Shown one piece after another: positions 36,891 to 45,390 of a DNA stretch of 64,000 nt. The stretch spans positions 558,001 through 622,000 of the forward strand of contig NZ_SPQQ01000001.1 in NCBI RefSeq assembly GCF_004766045.1, written 5' to 3'. This stretch comes from Desulfosporosinus fructosivorans. GTDB taxonomy: Bacteria; Bacillota; Desulfitobacteriia; Desulfitobacteriales; Desulfitobacteriaceae. The first letter of the stretch is position 1, and each line of letters starts with the position of its first letter. Position numbers and translations under genes: made by a program. The notes beneath the pieces are model-generated. The model saw only the letters and a program-made list of their open reading frames with translations. It searched no databases and was not told where the DNA came from.

Positions 36891-37463
36891 TTGGGTGCAA
36901 CCATTCATGCAATGCCTTCACCTGTTTGGGTCGTGGGGAGCTACGATAACAAGGGTGAGCCCAATATTATGACTGCGGCCTGGGGAGGGATATGCTGTTC
37001 GTCCCCACCTTGCATCGCGATATCCCTGCAGAAGTCGCGCTTAACCTATGCAAATATTCTTGAACATAATGCTTTTACAATTAGCATTCCGTCAAAGCTA
37101 TATGCAATGGAAGCGGACTACATTGGTATCGTTTCGGGAAAAAACACTGATAAATTTTCTGTGACTGGACTTACTCCTGTGAAGAGCGACGTCGTTAATG
37201 CACCTTATGTTAAAGAATTCCCCATAGTGATAGAATGCACCCTCTTGCAGACGGTTGACATTGGCTTACACACTCAGTTCATCGGCGAAATCGTTGATGT
37301 GAAGGCTGATGAGGGGGTTCTTGGAGAAAAGGGTGTACCAGCCATCGAAAAGGTGAATCCAATCATCTGTAGTGCTTCGGATAGAAAATATTACGCGCTT
37401 GGTCAGTATTTGGGAGAAGCCTACGCCCTCGGTTTAAAACTATCTGAAGAGAAGATTTCCTAA
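36891..37463 (+). CDS. Flavin reductase-like domain protein (start codon unclear)
   Basis: This protein of about 190 residues belongs to the FMN-binding flavin reductase-like family (split-barrel). VVGSYDNKGEPNIMTAAWGG near the N-terminus, and CIAISLQKSRLTYANI, are typical. No ATG lies in frame near the AAGGAG site (36864-36869). An ATA at 36879 sits at the ideal distance and would give IKKSLGAT, so ATG may have mutated to ATA; TTG 36891 is the first normal start. It leads accessory module A. Confidence 0.82.
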   Translation: MGATIHAMPSPVWVVGSYDNKGEPNIMTAAWGGICCSSPPCIAISLQKSRLTYANILEHNAFTISIPSKLYAMEADYIGIVSGKNTDKFSVTGLTPVKSDVVNAPYVKEFPIVIECTLLQTVDIGLHTQFIGEIVDVKADEGVLGEKGVPAIEKVNPIICSASDRKYYALGQYLGEAYALGLKLSEEKIS

Positions 37464-37528
37464 ACTCATACTTGTGAAACAATTAAGAACTAGGGTTTGG
37501 CGACTAAAGTTGGAGAGGAGTAAACAAT

Positions 37529-38362
37529 ATGCAAAATGCTATCGTTGTTTTTACTAAAGTGCCAAAAGTAGGAGTAAGCAAGACTCGGCTTACCACTGCC
37601 CGGGGGGGCTTGTTTACGCCTGAGGAAGCAAAAGATTTTTACGAAGCGTGCCTGCTAGACGTTATTGATCACTGTGTATCTGCTAATAGTGGGGATGTAT
37701 ACATTTGTCAGGATAATCGTGGGGACCGAGATTATCTGAAACAATTTCTTGCAAATATCTCAAATCCACAAGCAATAAAAGAGATATTCTCCGACGTGGA
37801 AGGTAATTTCGATCAGTGTATGCAGTATGCAGCTGATTATATACTGAAAAAGGGCCAAGCTGGAAGGTTAGCGGACAGTGTTTTAATCGTAGGAGGAGAT
37901 TTACCGTGTTTGCAGCCATTAAATATTAAAGATGCTGTGAGCAAAATGAAGAAGCTTGCTTCTACCAACCAAGGTCTAGCGGTTGCAATGCACTCTGAAG
38001 ACATAGAATCGTCAGTAGGGGCGGCCATGGTCGCATCTGCCTGTCAAGAAGGCGGATTTTCAATGATAGGTTACACGTGCACCACGCCATTTGAGTTCGA
38101 GGGGGTTTTTTATAACAAGGAAGGAATAACTGCACTTGATGTTCTAGTACAGAAAACATCTTCACATAATATCCCATTTGGGTTAGTTGAAGCAGTACCA
38201 GATGTCGACATTCCACTGGATCTGGCGAGCCAAATTCCTGTCTTAAAGGCTCTACAGTTAGCAGGGAAATATGATGCGACGATTGAGTTACCTAATAGAA
38301 CGATAAAATTTCTAATCGACGAAATGGGTCTTGAGTCTTCGGCCATGCCCCCACAACGTTAG
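37529..38362 (+). CDS. DUF2064-family GT-A-fold transferase, copy 2
   Basis: This 277-residue paralog of the protein at 19.8 kb has the same FTKVPKVGVSKTRL signature, GGDLPCLQ, and a QEGGFSMIGYTC segment. GGAGAGGAG precedes the ATG. Its leader and first codons are duplicated almost exactly at 52.70-52.78 kb, where the gene is deleted internally. It sits in accessory module A beside a DUF169-ferredoxin. Confidence 0.85.
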   Translation: MQNAIVVFTKVPKVGVSKTRLTTARGGLFTPEEAKDFYEACLLDVIDHCVSANSGDVYICQDNRGDRDYLKQFLANISNPQAIKEIFSDVEGNFDQCMQYAADYILKKGQAGRLADSVLIVGGDLPCLQPLNIKDAVSKMKKLASTNQGLAVAMHSEDIESSVGAAMVASACQEGGFSMIGYTCTTPFEFEGVFYNKEGITALDVLVQKTSSHNIPFGLVEAVPDVDIPLDLASQIPVLKALQLAGKYDATIELPNRTIKFLIDEMGLESSAMPPQR

Positions 38363-38371
38363 TTAAGTAAT

Positions 38372-38482
38372 CTGTCTATCCGACATGCCTTGAACCTTCT
38401 TCTGGAATGTGACGAAGACTATACGGAAACGAAAAATAAGGCAGCACAAATGTTTGCAGAACAGGATGAAGTGCAGGATTAG
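38372..38482 (+). pseudogene. C-terminal remnant of a CCG-domain protein
   Basis: The 36 codons encode LSIRHALNLLLECDEDYTET then KNKAAQMFAEQDEVQD, nearly identical to the end of the CCG gene at 52.9-53.9 kb. The rest of the gene is gone. It marks the place where module A lost its CCG gene. Confidence 0.92.
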
Positions 38483-38516
38483 GAAATGATGATGGCAGGT
38501 AAAGGAGATAGCTAAG

Positions 38517-39479
38517 ATGGGTAAGGAACAACTGGCCAAATCGTTAAAGGAAATTTTAGGGCTACGGTGGTCACCGGTAGCCGTTAAGCTCATGAAACCG
38601 GGGGAAGAAATACCCAAAGGACTGATGGAACCCCCTATGCCACTTCGATATTGTCAGTCCATTATTGCAGCTCGCAGAGGAAACTGCCTGTATATGCCAC
38701 CTCGCAAGCACGCCTGCCCAGACGGGTCGGGTATTCTTGGAATGGTGGAAATGTCTGAGAAGTTGAGATCTGGAGCATTATATTTGCTTTTTAAGAAATT
38801 ACCAAATATTGAGTGCGCTCAAAAAATGATTGCCAGCAGGCCAGAATTTGAAACTGGGAGCCATACAGCAACAGTACTGGCGCCCCTTGAAAAGGCGACA
38901 TTTGTACCGGATGTTGTTATCTTTACGCTGTGGCCGGAACAAGCGATGTGGCTTTGTTGTGCTAAAACCTATTCCAGCGGAGAACGGCAGAATTTTATAA
39001 CCTCAGGTTACAACTCTTCTTGTGCTGACCTCACCGTCCAAGTCATCAAAAGTGGAGAAATGAATATTTCTTTTGGCTGTTATGGTGGGCGAGCTTCTAG
39101 TGAGATTGATGACTTTGAACTCTATGTTTCGATACCGTATGGGCAATTGCAGGATGTGACAGATGCGCTCCAGAAGTTATCAGTCAAGAGTATTCCGGAA
39201 GAACGAAATAAGATCTATATGCCTCCCATTATGGATAATGTTGGTATACCTGGGGTTCAAGAAGATGGTAGTGTTGAGATCTTGATCGATACCGATCGTT
39301 GTATTGGATGTGAGCTATGCGCAGCGTTTTGCCCAGGGTCAGTTTTAGAGATGGTCGAAATTGATGGGAAAAAGAAATCCAGCGTCATAGCCATTGAAAA
39401 TTGTAGTTCCTGTTATACCTGTGTCGGACAGTGTCCTCAAAAGGCTATTCAGTTGAAACACCGAACAAAAGTAGGATGA
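38517..39479 (+). CDS. DUF169 protein fused to a 2[4Fe-4S] ferredoxin
   Basis: Residues 1-220 form a DUF169 domain (SPVAVKLMKPGEEIPKG; LRYCQSIIAARRG). The C-terminal 80 residues hold two ferredoxin clusters: CIGCELCAAFCPG and CSSCYTCVGQCPQ. DUF169 function is not established; the fusion suggests electron transfer. AAAGGAGA precedes the ATG. The first 17 codons are duplicated at 53.99 kb as a remnant in module B. Confidence 0.88.
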   Translation: MGKEQLAKSLKEILGLRWSPVAVKLMKPGEEIPKGLMEPPMPLRYCQSIIAARRGNCLYMPPRKHACPDGSGILGMVEMSEKLRSGALYLLFKKLPNIECAQKMIASRPEFETGSHTATVLAPLEKATFVPDVVIFTLWPEQAMWLCCAKTYSSGERQNFITSGYNSSCADLTVQVIKSGEMNISFGCYGGRASSEIDDFELYVSIPYGQLQDVTDALQKLSVKSIPEERNKIYMPPIMDNVGIPGVQEDGSVEILIDTDRCIGCELCAAFCPGSVLEMVEIDGKKKSSVIAIENCSSCYTCVGQCPQKAIQLKHRTKVG

Positions 39480-39485
39480 ACAAGT

Positions 39486-39977
39486 ATGGAACCTATGATT
39501 TCATTTGCAGAAAAGAAGGATAAAGAAGACGTTCAGCAACTGCTCTGGGAGGATGGATTGGGGATATCCGGGGATATTGAAGATCATGTGTTGTTGAGGG
39601 TAGAAGGAAAGGTCGGGGCAGTCGGAAAGCTATTTCAGACTAGCCCTAACTAATTTCATTTAGAAGTGTTAGGCGTAAGAAACGATCAATGTAGGACTGG
39701 CCTAGGCGGTTTTCTACTTTCGGCATTAACAAGTTGGCCGTGGAATTATTGTCGATCCATTATATCGTCGGCAAGAGGACCTTATGAGGTGACAACCGTG
39801 CCAATGAATGACACAGGTCTCTTTTATAAAAAACATGGTTTTGAAGTTTGTGGCTTTTCCCAACTTTCTTCTCAGTATGTCGAACAATGTGATGCGTGCT
39901 CTGATCGGGAAAATTGTCAACCCGTCCCTATGATATTTCAATTTCCTGGGTATAGGCGACAAAGGGAGGTAGTAACA
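39486..39977 (+). pseudogene. GNAT acetyltransferase gene with an in-frame stop, reading into the next gene
   Basis: This frame encodes a homolog of the intact GNAT protein at 52.0 kb: MEPMISFAEKKDKEDVQQLL..., then a TAA at 39651-39653, then FHLEVLGVRNDQCRTGLGGF and a Cys-rich tail (EQCDACSDRENCQPVPM). The two halves are in the same frame, and the stop falls where the paralog reads KH before FFLEVLGVKQD. No stop separates the tail from the MBL gene that follows. Most likely a nonsense-mutated pseudogene. Confidence 0.85.
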
Positions 39978-40763
39978 ATGCCACAGTTTAGGATATTGGG
40001 TTCAGGGGCTGGTACGGGAGTACCTTCCTTCTTTTGTAGTTGTCCTGCGTGTCAGGAAGCCAGAGAAAACCCAGAGTATACTCGTACTCGAAGTGGAGCA
40101 TCGGTGTTAACGAATAATACAATGGTTCTGATCGATGCTTCACCGGATTTGAGAAGTCAACTCGTCAAGAATAATATAACTAAGATCGACAGTGTTTTTC
40201 TTTCACATTGGCACTATGATCACTTTAGTGGTCTAGGAGAGCTTGAGTATTATGTAAAATTAGACCGAATCGAGAAATTGCCCCTGTATTTACCTCCTAG
40301 CGCCGTGGCTCAATTTGAAAGCGCCTTTCCTAATCTACTGGACATTTTCAACATCATACCGTGGCAATTCGGACAACGATATCAATTCGGGGAAGTGTGT
40401 TTGACGCCTTTAGTGGCTAATCACAGCATTGAAACCGCAGGATTATTAATAGAATCTAATGAGAAAAGACTAGCTTATTTTACGGATACTTCCGGTCTAC
40501 CTGAGGAAACGGAGAAATTTGTGAGTGGAGCTGACTGGCTAATCTGTGACGCCACGTTTTATGGTAAGAATTGGTATCCTCATTCTCATATGTCAGTAGA
40601 GCAGGCTGTCGAACTGGGTAGACAAGTTAAAGCCAAGGAAACAATTTTAACTCATCTGTCCATGCATTACAGCCAGGCAGTTACTACAGAGGCGCTTAAG
40701 AGCGCAGTTTCCCGATATCCTAATGTTTTAGTTGCTCATGATGGAATGGTGATAGAAATATAA
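39978..40763 (+). CDS. PhnP-like beta-lactamase-fold hydrolase
   Basis: This is an MBL-fold protein of about 261 residues similar to PhnP phosphodiesterases. It has GSGAGTGVPSFFCSCPACQEA at the N-terminus (a PhnP-type Cys motif), LSHWHYDHFSGL (HxHxDH), ANHSIETAG, YFTDTSG and LTHLSMH. ATG 39978 has an AAAGGGAGG site, although the frame continues upstream into the broken GNAT gene. Last gene of accessory module A. Confidence 0.88.
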   Translation: MPQFRILGSGAGTGVPSFFCSCPACQEARENPEYTRTRSGASVLTNNTMVLIDASPDLRSQLVKNNITKIDSVFLSHWHYDHFSGLGELEYYVKLDRIEKLPLYLPPSAVAQFESAFPNLLDIFNIIPWQFGQRYQFGEVCLTPLVANHSIETAGLLIESNEKRLAYFTDTSGLPEETEKFVSGADWLICDATFYGKNWYPHSHMSVEQAVELGRQVKAKETILTHLSMHYSQAVTTEALKSAVSRYPNVLVAHDGMVIEI

Positions 40764-40770
40764 CAACAAA

Positions 40771-40803
40771 AAGTAGGCCTATCCAATTAGGATGGGCCTA
40801 CTT
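40771..40803. terminator. Bidirectional terminator between convergent genes
   Basis: 14-bp arms with one G-U wobble around AATTA, between the MBL gene (+) and the Cys-rich gene (-). Confidence 0.8.
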
Positions 40804-40824
40804 AGATAGTAGCAACATTGCCAC

Positions 40825-41103
40825 TCAAGTAACCTCATCTTTCGGTGGTGTATGCCACCTGCAGGACTGTTGTACGACGCCATCTTTAGGAAGTGATTTA
40901 TGTTTACCGCAAGGATTCGCGCACATCTTTTCGATGTTATAGCACATGACGGCGGGACGTTCAACTGATTCAGGCAAAACTGCGCCACATTTTCTGCAGT
41001 TTTTAAATTCGGGAAAAGTATAGCCGCTGCAGACCGGACATTTTTTTGGTTTTTCTTTAGGTGGTTTACAATTTCCGCAATAGGGATTACAAGACCAACA
41101 CAT
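40825..41103 (-). CDS. Small Cys-rich zinc-ribbon-like protein (92 aa)
   Basis: The 92-residue product has repeated CxxC-type pairs: MCWSCNPYCGNCKPP, CPVC, CRKCG, then CYNIEKMCANPCGKH. The pattern suggests zinc or iron binding (zinc ribbon or rubredoxin-like); no family is named. An AAGGAGG site precedes the ATG. It is second in a minus-strand operon under a sigma-54 promoter at 41.55 kb. A smaller Cys-rich protein follows the duplicate of that promoter at 49.9 kb. Confidence 0.7.
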   Translation of the reverse strand: MCWSCNPYCGNCKPPKEKPKKCPVCSGYTFPEFKNCRKCGAVLPESVERPAVMCYNIEKMCANPCGKHKSLPKDGVVQQSCRWHTPPKDEVT

Positions 41104-41192
41104 GATATTGCCTCCTTGGTGTAAACAAAATGGCTACTTGCTATATGCTGCAGTAGCCATTTTTCTTATGCAATGAGTTGCTTTTTTAAATC

Positions 41193-41444
41193 CTACTGAC
41201 CAGCAAGTTGGCTAAGGGCGGTTATAAGCGTTGTCTTAATGTGAAATACATGCACCTTCTCAGGATAGGCCATACCAGCACGTTCAAAGATGTCCCGTAG
41301 CGTTTGTTCTAAGACATCATTGGGCTTATAGTCTTCTAGAGCCATTGCCATATCATTTTTGAGTACCGATAGCGGAGTTGTTGAAGGACGGTTCTGTTGA
41401 AGTTTATCCCACAACGTTGCCGCATCTATTAATGTAAATGCCAT
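41193..41444 (-). CDS. Hypothetical protein (83 aa)
   Basis: No family is recognised. It is a mostly helical, soluble protein (MAFTLIDAATLWDKL...; ending ITALSQLAGQ). A strong AAAGGAGG ribosome site precedes the ATG. It is first in a minus-strand operon under a sigma-54 promoter about 100 bases upstream, followed by the Cys-rich gene. Confidence 0.7.
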   Translation of the reverse strand: MAFTLIDAATLWDKLQQNRPSTTPLSVLKNDMAMALEDYKPNDVLEQTLRDIFERAGMAYPEKVHVFHIKTTLITALSQLAGQ

Positions 41445-41541
41445 TATTAGTACCTCCTTTAATTGTTAAGATGAGTATTACACTAGAGAAGTGCGTCGAG
41501 TTGTTCCCGCTTACTTCTCTATACACCTCCTAGATAAACTA

Positions 41542-41559
41542 ATGCAAAAACTGTGCCAA
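41542..41559 (-). promoter_or_regulatory. Sigma-54 promoter of the minus-strand Cys-rich operon
   Basis: The minus strand reads TTGGCACA, four bases, TTGCAT; an AATGATAC motif lies 164 bases upstream. Confidence 0.88.
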
Positions 41560-41754
41560 CCTGTAATAAAGTGGGCACAATTGGGCTGTGTACGGGTAAT
41601 TAAGGGTTCTTGTTCCACTAAATGCATAATATTTTGATCTCTTTTTGCATCCTTAACCAAGCCTCAATGTTCACAAACCCAGTTAAACCAAAGAAAACTA
41701 CCTAATCTTTTTTTGGGATTAAGTATCATTTTAGAATTTCTAAACCACTGTTTA
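41542..41754 (-). repeat. Duplicated promoter region, copy 1 (inverted relative to 49535-49746)
   Basis: Read on the minus strand, about 210 bases are highly similar to 49535-49746. Shared blocks include TAAACAGTGG, CTAAAATGATACTTAATCCC, GTTTAACTGGGTTT-type, ATTATGCATTTAGTGGA and the identical promoter core. Confidence 0.92.
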
Positions 41755-41796
41755 GAGAACTAATGAAAAAACTAACTACTAAAAGATGTACGTTGA

Positions 41797-41816
41797 GCCC
41801 CTTAAGGGGCTTTTTT
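41797..41816 (+). terminator. Orphan intrinsic terminator
   Basis: GCCCCTTAAGGGGC followed by six T. No plus-strand gene lies just upstream; it may insulate the divergent promoters. Confidence 0.75.
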
Positions 41817-42173
41817 ATGTTCAGAAAGATCCTAAAACCGAGGGGATATCGCAATGTAGGATTTGAGTAGGTGATTAGATTATGCAATCAGCTGAAAATC
41901 ACATTGTCCTAAGTAATCGACTTTAGTAGAAATCCAACTGACATAACGTTGTAACCTGATGCCCTGTTACGTGGTCTAGCGTGAAATAATTTTTCCTAAA
42001 ATGATACTGTGATTGCAAAAAAGGATTAGCTATTTATTCAGCGATTCACCTGCTTTGTAACCTAATAAACAACAGCTTACGCATCTCAAAAAGACATAAA
42101 GCATCTTAAGGTAGTTGAATGATAAAACCGTAACAATGCTGGTACCAAGCCATCTTCCTATGTTTTAACCAAG

Positions 42174-42191
42174 TTGGCACGATTATTGCAA
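42174..42191 (+). promoter_or_regulatory. Sigma-54 promoter of molybdoenzyme C
   Basis: TTGGCACG, four bases, TTGCAA; the AATGATAC motif lies 167 bases upstream. Confidence 0.88.
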
Positions 42192-42258
42192 ATATCAATA
42201 TAAAGTAATACTTGCAAAGGGGTAATTTGGTCGAGTAGATAAGATTAAAGGTGGTGGT

Positions 42259-42309
42259 ATGAAGAAAACGAAGGTTTGTTGTTTGGAATGGTGCCTAGTA
42301 ATAATCTGA
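42259..42309 (+). CDS. Possible 16-residue leader peptide
   Basis: ATG after AAAGGTGGTGGT encodes MKKTKVCCLEWCLVII, with three cysteines. It lies between the sigma-54 promoter and molybdoenzyme C. Too short to judge by coding signal. Confidence 0.35.
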   Translation: MKKTKVCCLEWCLVII

Positions 42310-42354
42310 TCCTAAAAGTCTAGAAATACAAGTTTTTGAAAGGACTGTGAGAAA

Positions 42355-44595
42355 ATGAATAAAGAATGGAAGCATGACAACGAAGATGGTTCGTATACAG
42401 TCAGGACCTGCGGCTGGTCGCCGCCAGGGGACCATCCAGTAGGATGCGGCATGAAATTGACTGTTAAAGGCGGTAAACTTGTAAAGGTTGAGGGGGATGC
42501 AGAACATCCCATTAGTCAAGGCAGGTTGTGTGTTAGATGTCTAGCACTAGCTGAATATGTACATCATCCTACACGCATTATTTCTCCAATGAAACGGTCA
42601 ATTGAAGATCGAGGAAAAGAGAAATGGTCAAAAATATCCTGGGAAGAAGCTTGGGATATTATTGTTCCTAAGATTTTACAACTTAAGAAAGATCATGGTG
42701 CTGAGTCGATAGTCGTGTTCGGTGGAACTGGACGAGAAGCATGCCTATACTACTATCCACTTGGTTTTGCCTCAATTGGTACTCCAAATGTGTGCTATCC
42801 GCTCAGTGGTTGGTCTTGCTACGGACCAAGATGCGCGATCACGGACTATATCCTAGGCGCGGGGTATCCTGAGATCGACTTTGCTGGTACCTTCCCAGAT
42901 CGCTATGATAACCCTGCATTTACGTTGCCAAAATATATTGTGGAGTGGGGTAAGAATCCTCTGATGTCCAATCCGGATGGCTTTTATGGACATTCCCTCA
43001 TCGATATGATGAAGCGAGGAACCAAAATCATTTCAATAGATCCGAGGATCACTTGGCTCGGCACTCGGTCGGAGTATGTATGTCAATTGCGTCCTGGCAC
43101 AGATACTGCCCTCGCAATGGCATTCCTCAATGTCATTATCAACGAAGACCTCTATGACCACGAGTTTGTGGATAAATGGTGTTACGGCTTCGACGAACTT
43201 AAAGAACGCGTTCAGGAATACTCGCCCGAGAAGGTTGCGGAAATAACTTGGGTGCCGAAACAAACGATCATTGAAGTTGCTAGAATTATCGCGATGAACA
43301 AGCCTACTGCTATCCAATGGGGTTTGGCTGTGGATGAAAATCCAAACGGTGTGCAACTCGGACACGCGATACTCTCTCTCGGTGCGATTACTGGCAATCT
43401 CGACGTGCCAGGAGGCATAACCTTAGGGGCACCCGCTGCACTCCTCGGAAAATGGCGTATGGATACCCGGTCCAATATATCAGAAGAACTTTGGGATAAG
43501 AGAATCGGAGCCAAAGAATGGCCGGCGCTGGCTAATGCCTTGGCTACAACTCATCCAGACGAAACACTGGATACTTTGGAAACAGGCAAACCATACAAAC
43601 TTAGAATGGGCTGGTTCAACAGTAGTAACTTCATTACCGCTACTTGTTCTGCTCAACCTGACAGATGGTACAGGGCTCTTAAATCCTTGGAGTTCAACGT
43701 AGTGCAAGACTGTTTCATGACCCCGACAGCGATGGCTTTCGCCGATATTTTCTTGCCGCTACCCACGTTTGCTGAGCACGATGGCATAGTTATTACTCAC
43801 TTTGGTCGAAATCCCGTATTTTTAGGAGCGATGAATAAGGCCTTTACTGTCGGTGACTGCAAGTCTGACATCGAAGTTTGCATAGAACTGGGTAAAAAGC
43901 TCCATCCGGATATGTGGGAGTTTGATGACGTTCCGGATTTCTTTAGCAAGCAATTGAAACCTGAACTAGGCATAGATTTTAATGATCTAAGAGAACTTGG
44001 CGTCTATCAGCCTAAATACACGTATGGGAAACACGAAAAGGGCCTCTTACGGCCAGATGGTGAACCAGGTTTCAACACAGTAACAGGTATGGTTGAGCTG
44101 ACATCGACACTTTTCGAAACGTGGGGCGATGATGCTCTGCCGTATTACAAGGAGCCTCCTTATAGCCCAGTAAGTACTCCAGAGTTATTTAATGAGTATC
44201 CGTTGATTCTTACAACTGGTGCTAGGACTTTCACCTCATTCCATTCGGAGCATAGACAAATTTCAACCTTACGTGAGATTACTCCAGATCCAGTTTGTGA
44301 ATTACATCCGGAGACTGCTCAGAATCTTGGTATTAATGAAGGCGATTGGGTTGACCTTGAGAACATGTTTGGTAAGTGTAAGATGAAGGCCCATCTAACA
44401 CCATGCATTCATCCTAGGGTCGTTCATGCAGTGCACGGTTGGTGGTTCCCAGAGAAACCTGCTGAAGAGCCTAGTCTGTATGGCGTATGGGACTCGAATA
44501 TTAACAAATTGGTACCTCATAAACACATTGGGAAACTCGGTTTTGGCGCTCCATTCAAGCAAATGATTTGCAAGGCTTCCAGAAGGGAAGCATAA
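42355..44595 (+). CDS. Molybdopterin oxidoreductase catalytic subunit C
   Basis: This 746-residue DMSO-reductase-family catalytic subunit is distinct from A and B. The N-terminal cluster region reads CGWSPPGDHPVGCG, then RLCVRC: Cys 19, 31, 59 and 62, so the usual C-x2-C-x3-C spacing is missing. A candidate Mo-ligand Cys is in SGWSCYGPR (about 155). The C-terminal MGD domain includes TTGARTFTSFHSEHRQ and VHGWWFPEKP. No Tat signal is seen. The small FeS subunit follows. Substrate is unknown. Confidence 0.88.
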   Translation: MNKEWKHDNEDGSYTVRTCGWSPPGDHPVGCGMKLTVKGGKLVKVEGDAEHPISQGRLCVRCLALAEYVHHPTRIISPMKRSIEDRGKEKWSKISWEEAWDIIVPKILQLKKDHGAESIVVFGGTGREACLYYYPLGFASIGTPNVCYPLSGWSCYGPRCAITDYILGAGYPEIDFAGTFPDRYDNPAFTLPKYIVEWGKNPLMSNPDGFYGHSLIDMMKRGTKIISIDPRITWLGTRSEYVCQLRPGTDTALAMAFLNVIINEDLYDHEFVDKWCYGFDELKERVQEYSPEKVAEITWVPKQTIIEVARIIAMNKPTAIQWGLAVDENPNGVQLGHAILSLGAITGNLDVPGGITLGAPAALLGKWRMDTRSNISEELWDKRIGAKEWPALANALATTHPDETLDTLETGKPYKLRMGWFNSSNFITATCSAQPDRWYRALKSLEFNVVQDCFMTPTAMAFADIFLPLPTFAEHDGIVITHFGRNPVFLGAMNKAFTVGDCKSDIEVCIELGKKLHPDMWEFDDVPDFFSKQLKPELGIDFNDLRELGVYQPKYTYGKHEKGLLRPDGEPGFNTVTGMVELTSTLFETWGDDALPYYKEPPYSPVSTPELFNEYPLILTTGARTFTSFHSEHRQISTLREITPDPVCELHPETAQNLGINEGDWVDLENMFGKCKMKAHLTPCIHPRVVHAVHGWWFPEKPAEEPSLYGVWDSNINKLVPHKHIGKLGFGAPFKQMICKASRREA

Positions 44596-44650
44596 GATTT
44601 CATCGTTGAACCAGACTAATACACAATTATCGGGAATGGAGGAAAAATAT

Positions 44651-44986
44651 ATGTCAAGTAATGGTTTATTGATTGATTATGAATATTGCACAGGTTGCCA
44701 TAGTTGTGAAGTTGCTTGCAAGAACGAGCATGGGATTCCTCTTGGCAAATGGGGCATTAAACTTACTGAGGTTGGTCCCTTTAAGTTGACTGATGACAAG
44801 TTCGAGTGGAACTATATCCCTGTTCCTACCTCGCTCTGCGATTTGTGCGAATCAAGGGTGGGCAAGGGAGAGCTACCGACTTGTGTTCATCACTGCCTTG
44901 CTAAGTGCATGGAATACGGGCCGGTGGAAGAACTGGCGAAAAAGATGGCTGCTAAAGGTAAGAAAATGGTAATGTTTATCCCTTAA
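44651..44986 (+). CDS. Short FeS electron transfer subunit
   Basis: This protein of about 111 residues has one complete cluster motif, CTGCHSCEVACKNEHG, and a second Cys set, CDLC ... CVHHCLAKC. That is about half of a normal PsrB-type subunit. ATG 44651 has a TGGAGGA site; the longer frame from 44606 is less likely. It pairs with molybdoenzyme C; no membrane subunit follows, so the complex is probably soluble. Confidence 0.85.
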   Translation: MSSNGLLIDYEYCTGCHSCEVACKNEHGIPLGKWGIKLTEVGPFKLTDDKFEWNYIPVPTSLCDLCESRVGKGELPTCVHHCLAKCMEYGPVEELAKKMAAKGKKMVMFIP

Positions 44987-44992
44987 GAAAAT

Positions 44993-45030
44993 GCTAGTCG
45001 GGGCCCCTTCATAGAAGGGGTTTCCCGAGC
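44993..45030 (+). terminator. Terminator-like hairpin after the FeS gene
   Basis: CCCCTTC/GAAGGGG core extended by GCT...CGGG/CCCGAGC, without a T-run. Confidence 0.55.
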
Positions 45031-45074
45031 ATCAATATCCAAGAAATATACAATTATAGGGGGTATTATTAATC

Positions 45075-45314
45075 ATGAATAAAGAAGATTATTTAAAACT
45101 TGACACCGATTCTGCATATAAGTTTCTAAGTTCGGAACTAGCGGAAGGAAAAGAATTTAGTCAATTATTAGAAAGTATAGGTATGAGTAAAGTCGAATTA
45201 GAGAAGAAACAAGGCTTTTATTATATAAAAGGTAAAATCATGAGGAAACCTTTCAAGGGATACGCAACTCCAAAGGTTGAGGAAAAGTTTCAAGGGTTAC
45301 AACGCGAAAAGTAA
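45075..45314 (+). CDS. Hypothetical protein (79 aa)
   Basis: No family is recognised. It is a small, charged, helical protein (MNKEDYLKLDTDSAYKFLSS..., basic C-terminus). A TAGGGGG site precedes the ATG. It lies between molybdoenzyme C/FeS and an MFS transporter; it could be a small partner or chaperone of the enzyme (inference from position). Confidence 0.6.
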   Translation: MNKEDYLKLDTDSAYKFLSSELAEGKEFSQLLESIGMSKVELEKKQGFYYIKGKIMRKPFKGYATPKVEEKFQGLQREK

Positions 45315-45390
45315 TTTATCATCAGGATATCGTATCTGATTAAATGCCAAAATGTTATTCGAATTAGTAGTTTGCAAGGAGAGTGTAAGC

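Larger units (their letters stand above)
41445..42258. other. Divergent sigma-54 control region
   Basis: This stretch contains a minus-strand sigma-54 promoter (41542-41559) with its activator motif (41723-41734), a plus-strand terminator (41797-41816), a plus-strand activator motif (41996-42007) and a sigma-54 promoter (42174-42191). The left half is an inverted duplicate of 49535-49746. No protein gene is seen. Confidence 0.7.

Noticed and set aside
39651..39653. Recoding (selenocysteine or pyrrolysine) at the GNAT stop
   Set aside because: The codon is TAA, which is not used for either amino acid; a nonsense mutation is the simpler reading.
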